Below are positions 61,159 through 63,960 of a stretch of 63,960 nucleotides of DNA, piece after piece. Made by a program: the position numbers and the translations under genes. Every line of letters starts with the position of its first letter. Position 1 is the first letter of the stretch. Where the stretch lies: assembly GCA_021772455.1 (NCBI GenBank), contig JAJFLY010000018.1, positions 1 to 63,960 on the forward strand, written 5' to 3'. Origin of the DNA: Chlamydiota bacterium (GTDB lineage: Bacteria > Chlamydiota > Chlamydiia > Chlamydiales > JAAKFR01). The notes under the pieces were generated by a model that did not search any database, had not been told where the DNA came from, and saw nothing but the letters and a program-made list of their open reading frames with translations.

Positions 61159-63606
61159 TCATCGAAATAGTTCCAATATAATTTTAACAGCGCAGACAAG
61201 CTCCTTTAAATGCGATGCTTTAATAGCAATAGCATGATTCGCAACTTGGGTCATATGGGGAACAAGTGGGTATATTCGCCGTCTCCCCTCAAGAAGTTCG
61301 AGATCAACCCCACGAGTCATTTCAATCAAGACCTGAAGGGATTGATTGAGGAGCTCTTCTTTTTTTGCAGGTTCAAGTTTATACCGCGTGACATCCTGAA
61401 CCAGTTGATGAATCCCAAACAAGTCTGGCGATAGACGCTCGATCAAAGAATAGCGGATAAGAAGCTTAAGTGCTCGAGTCATCTCAAGACCTCTCTCCTC
61501 CGGAAAAGCCTTTTTAAACCACTGTCCAACAAGATTTCTGGGGATAGGAGCATGATCTAGCAGAGCAAGAAATCCCAGAAGCTCTTTTGCCAAAGGGCAC
61601 TGGTGGTGGTTTACGATGGTTTCTAAAGAGATACTCCATATCGTTAATACAGTTTCTTTGTCTTGAATTAAATCAAGGTATTGATCTTTAAATAGCTCAA
61701 GTGAGTATGCCTCATATTCTTTAAGGTATCCTTCAAAGGTGAGATTGCTCTCTCTTATGAAGGATGAGGCATGACTTAATGCGAGGGGAAGACATCCCAA
61801 CTTCCCTGCAAGAAGAGTCGCCTGTTCTCGATTTGTATCGCCTGCTGTTTGCAGTAAATATGTAATAGCATCATCGGGATCAAGAGAGGTTAGTGGCATC
61901 AGTTGAAAATCAAGAGCTCGGGCGACTTCAGGGGTTCTGGTTGTGATAAGAAGGCATTTTCCCCTGTTAGGAAGTAAAGATTCAAGAAATCCATAGGCTT
62001 CAAGATGGTCCACCCCATCAAATATCAAAAGATAGAGCTCTTCGAGTCGATCAAGCTTGCGTTTTAGCCAACCCAGACGCTCTAATGGTTGTCCTTGAGG
62101 AATTTTCAGCTCATTAGCAAGCACTAGAAGGCCTTTCGAGATGGTCGCTGAAGTTGTTCCATTCACACTGTGAATCCACCTGTAGGATGCAGTTTTTTCG
62201 TTTGCATACTTGAGGCTCAGGATGGTTTTTCCAACCCCTCCTAAACCATGAATTGCGACTCGATTATTTTTGGCGCACAGTGTGTTTAGGATTGCGAGCT
62301 CTTTTTCTCTTCCGGTAAAGTCTTTCGGAGGAAGAGAGGTGTTGTTAAATGCGCTAGATACTTTTGACGTCACTTCTCTCACCTCTTGAGGGGAAAGAGG
62401 GATTTGATTTAGCTCATCAAGGGTGGTGCTGAGTGCGACCTCATCTCTTCTTCTTTGATACCAAAGGATCATTGCTTCAAGCTGAGCCTTCTCTTTCGGA
62501 AAAGCTTCTAAAGAGTCATTCCAAAACCTTTTCACGCTTTCTAAGTACCATTCGGGAGGAAAGTTAAAGAGCTCGAGATATAAACGCTGGAAGTTATCAA
62601 GATACCCCTGTCGAGGCCAATCGCTTGCTGTAGAATACCATTCATATTCAGGAGGGAAGGTGCCACTGAGGATAACAGGAAAGACGCGAGGACCCGTTTT
62701 TTCATTTTGAGCGTCTTTTCTTCTTTTTCTGAGGTTGTGTATGACCTTAGTATAGACTACAGAAAGTCCTTCCTCGTGTTGTTCCTTGAAAGACTCCGTT
62801 CCAAATAGAATAACACAATCACTAGATTCTGCTTTTCTCATGTATTCATAGATACTATTCCCCAGACGATTAGAGACAATATCAAGCTGGGTCTCATGGA
62901 TTCCTGAAGCTTGGAGTTGGGCATGGAGGTTTTTTAAAAAGCCTTGAACCCAAAATTCTTGGATTTTCCGCTCTTCTGTTGGCCAAGCATAGGCAAAATA
63001 AACCATTGGCTGAAAATTATTATTAGATATTTCAGTATTAAGACGCTCGAGAAAATTGGCGAAAATCGGTGAATCTATCGAAAGAGCTTGTTGTTCATTA
63101 CATAAAAGGGTGCTGAATCTTAATTCCTTTTCTGTCTGAAGCAATAATTTCTCCAGCGATTTCTGGGAAAGAGCCGCTTTCAAATCAGAGCACGCTTTGT
63201 CAATAGGTTTAAAGAACCCTTCCAGGGCATCAAGCTGACTCTTTTCAAATATTCTTGGAAAATTTTTCTTATGAATCAAATCTTTAGTGATTTTATTGAT
63301 TTTCTCGACAATAGAAGCTTTGAGATTGGTTTCCCCTTCATTGTACAGTCCAACTCGGATAGTAATCTCGCTATCTAGTTCTTGGACAGCGGCCAAGACA
63401 CGTACCGCGTGCTCGCGAATTGCCTTGTCTGTATCTGTAAAGGTTCCTGCATCTGCTTTAGCAAATAGCGCCTTAAAATCAATCTGCATGTGAGGGATTT
63501 CTAAGTGCGTGCTAGGAATGGAATCAGCATCTCCCTCTCGTGCTGGTTCCTCAGAAAAAAGGGTGTCAGGAGGCGACATTTTTCCTAAAACAATAGCACT
63601 TGCCAT
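61159..63606 (-). CDS. TIR/SEFIR-like NB-ARC (STAND) NTPase, 3' end decayed
   Basis: 815 residues. N-terminal helical part (about 40-195), then a TIR/SEFIR-like alpha/beta domain (about 200-345: MVYFAYAWPTEERKIQEFWV, SIYEYMRKAESSDCVILFGT, RVFPVILSGTFPPEY). Next the NB-ARC NTPase: FTGREKELAIL, Walker A HGLGGVGKTILSLKY (454-461), Walker B LYLLIFDGVD (526-533), sensor LLITTRTPEVA (552-559) and GCLPLALSHA (604-610), then a winged-helix-like part with IHQLVQDVTRY at ~750. It would change shape on ATP binding, as plant NLRs and bacterial STAND defence proteins do. It stops without its TPR sensor; the remains lie at 60990-61158. The TIR-like call and any function are inference. Confidence 0.75.
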   Translation of the reverse strand: MASAIVLGKMSPPDTLFSEEPAREGDADSIPSTHLEIPHMQIDFKALFAKADAGTFTDTDKAIREHAVRVLAAVQELDSEITIRVGLYNEGETNLKASIVEKINKITKDLIHKKNFPRIFEKSQLDALEGFFKPIDKACSDLKAALSQKSLEKLLLQTEKELRFSTLLCNEQQALSIDSPIFANFLERLNTEISNNNFQPMVYFAYAWPTEERKIQEFWVQGFLKNLHAQLQASGIHETQLDIVSNRLGNSIYEYMRKAESSDCVILFGTESFKEQHEEGLSVVYTKVIHNLRKRRKDAQNEKTGPRVFPVILSGTFPPEYEWYSTASDWPRQGYLDNFQRLYLELFNFPPEWYLESVKRFWNDSLEAFPKEKAQLEAMILWYQRRRDEVALSTTLDELNQIPLSPQEVREVTSKVSSAFNNTSLPPKDFTGREKELAILNTLCAKNNRVAIHGLGGVGKTILSLKYANEKTASYRWIHSVNGTTSATISKGLLVLANELKIPQGQPLERLGWLKRKLDRLEELYLLIFDGVDHLEAYGFLESLLPNRGKCLLITTRTPEVARALDFQLMPLTSLDPDDAITYLLQTAGDTNREQATLLAGKLGCLPLALSHASSFIRESNLTFEGYLKEYEAYSLELFKDQYLDLIQDKETVLTIWSISLETIVNHHQCPLAKELLGFLALLDHAPIPRNLVGQWFKKAFPEERGLEMTRALKLLIRYSLIERLSPDLFGIHQLVQDVTRYKLEPAKKEELLNQSLQVLIEMTRGVDLELLEGRRRIYPLVPHMTQVANHAIAIKASHLKELVCAVKIILELFR

Positions 63607-63820
63607 AATACCACTCTTCTTCCTATGCCACTTTTTTACGCATGCCAGATCCAGAAAAACGTTAAGAAAAAATTAATTTTTTTTCCAGTGAATTTGAAAA
63701 AAGTATCAACGCAAAGTCCCCATCTGGTTAGAAAAATAGTAGAGCTCGGTGAAAAACAGCATACGTACAAAAGATGGGGGTCAGTAAAATAAGTTCTCTC
63801 TGGAGGAATCTTTCCCCAAA

Positions 63821-63841
63821 GACCCTGATTGCTACCTAAAC
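63821..63841 (-). repeat. 21-bp dispersed repeat, copy 2
   Basis: Exact reverse complement of 1651-1671. Lies 41 bases upstream of the probable transposase ATG. It may be part of, or next to, the left end of that element. Confidence 0.7.
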
Positions 63842-63882
63842 TTGTTGTTATAGTGCCCTACCAAATCCAAATGGAGGATAGT

Positions 63883-63960
63883 ATGGAGCTTTATGCAACT
63901 GTAGTTTACGTGGTTAGTTCAGAACTGCTGAAAATCCTTGGCGTACAAGACGACCCTCAA
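63883..63960 (+). CDS. Probable transposase, N-terminus only (cut by window edge)
   Basis: ATG at 63883 with GGAGG at 63873-63877. The 26 visible residues (MELYATVVYVVSSELLKILG then VQDDPQ) fit the N-terminus of a transposase family whose members begin with a ...VYVI(S/D)ELLK..G..DD.Q pattern. The rest is beyond the window, so the catalytic residues cannot be seen. Bases 63607-63882 upstream hold no gene; they contain the 21-bp repeat and an AT-rich stretch. Confidence 0.45.
   Translation, partial: MELYATVVYVVSSELLKILGVQDDPQ

Overview
The window comes from a member of the Chlamydiota outside the Chlamydiaceae (an amoeba- or animal-associated lineage of the Parachlamydia, Waddlia, Simkania or Rhabdochlamydia kind). 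The core gene blocks keep chlamydial neighbourhoods: rpsA-nusA-infB-rbfA-truB-ribF with ychF close by, smpB/dnaN/recF next to folD-apbE, rpmG directly before a LolC/E-type permease and LolD, and a class I aldolase (dhnA type) followed by an amino-acid permease. Around them lie genes typical of the larger environmental chlamydiae: proteins with IncA-like bilobed hydrophobic segments and coiled coils, a protein kinase fused to ankyrin and TPR repeats, NB-ARC/TPR proteins, an F-box-like remnant and decayed insertion sequences. No rRNA, CRISPR array or replication origin is evident. The genus cannot be fixed from sequence alone.

Layout. 1-1.7 kb: the right end of a crippled IS3-family element that interrupts a small minus-strand gene pair, then a large DNA dyad. 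1.7-4.2 kb: aldolase and amino-acid permease. 4.3-11 kb: plus-strand run of an Inc-like coiled-coil protein, a methyltransferase, a YihY-type membrane protein and a 1144-residue AsmA/TamB-like envelope protein. 11-18.5 kb: accessory region rich in duplications, with a copied 3' end, a frameshifted gene, a copied promoter, a PdxH-like oxidase, two secreted proteins, and a kinase-ankyrin-TPR gene bracketed by 217-bp direct repeats. 18.2-26.6 kb: minus-strand genes for a 2TM protein, MgtE, a TPR protein, a large membrane coiled-coil protein and RimO. 26.7-32.6 kb: plus-strand rpmG, lolE-like, lolD, kbl, tdh, ispA. 32.9-36.1 kb: NB-ARC/TPR gene and F-box remnant. 36.2-39 kb: sugar transferase, MreD-like protein, folD, apbE. 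39-42 kb: GxxExxY remnant, smpB, dnaN, recF. 42-51 kb: MFS transporter, orphan ABC ATPase, HD hydrolase, Inc-like proteins, tRNA-Ile and tRNA-Ala, a DUF4019-type protein, a kinase-fold-like protein and a 1055-residue coiled-coil protein. 51-61 kb: rpsA through ychF, the translation and RNA operon. 61-64 kb: a TIR/SEFIR-like NB-ARC protein whose TPR tail has decayed, then the start of a probable transposase.

How the genes fit together. The core operons serve translation (rpsA, nusA, infB, rbfA, truB, rimO, smpB, rpmG), replication and repair (dnaN, recF), cofactors (folD, apbE, ribF, pdxH), isoprenoids (ispA), lipoprotein transport (lolE/lolD) and threonine breakdown (kbl-tdh). The accessory genes look host-directed or immunity-like. 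Three of them (kinase-ANK-TPR, NB-ARC-TPR and TIR-like-NB-ARC with a lost TPR tail) share the same roughly 42-residue kinesin-light-chain-type TPR module, so it appears to be swapped between signalling domains. Repeats within the arrays and around the genes show how this variation may arise.
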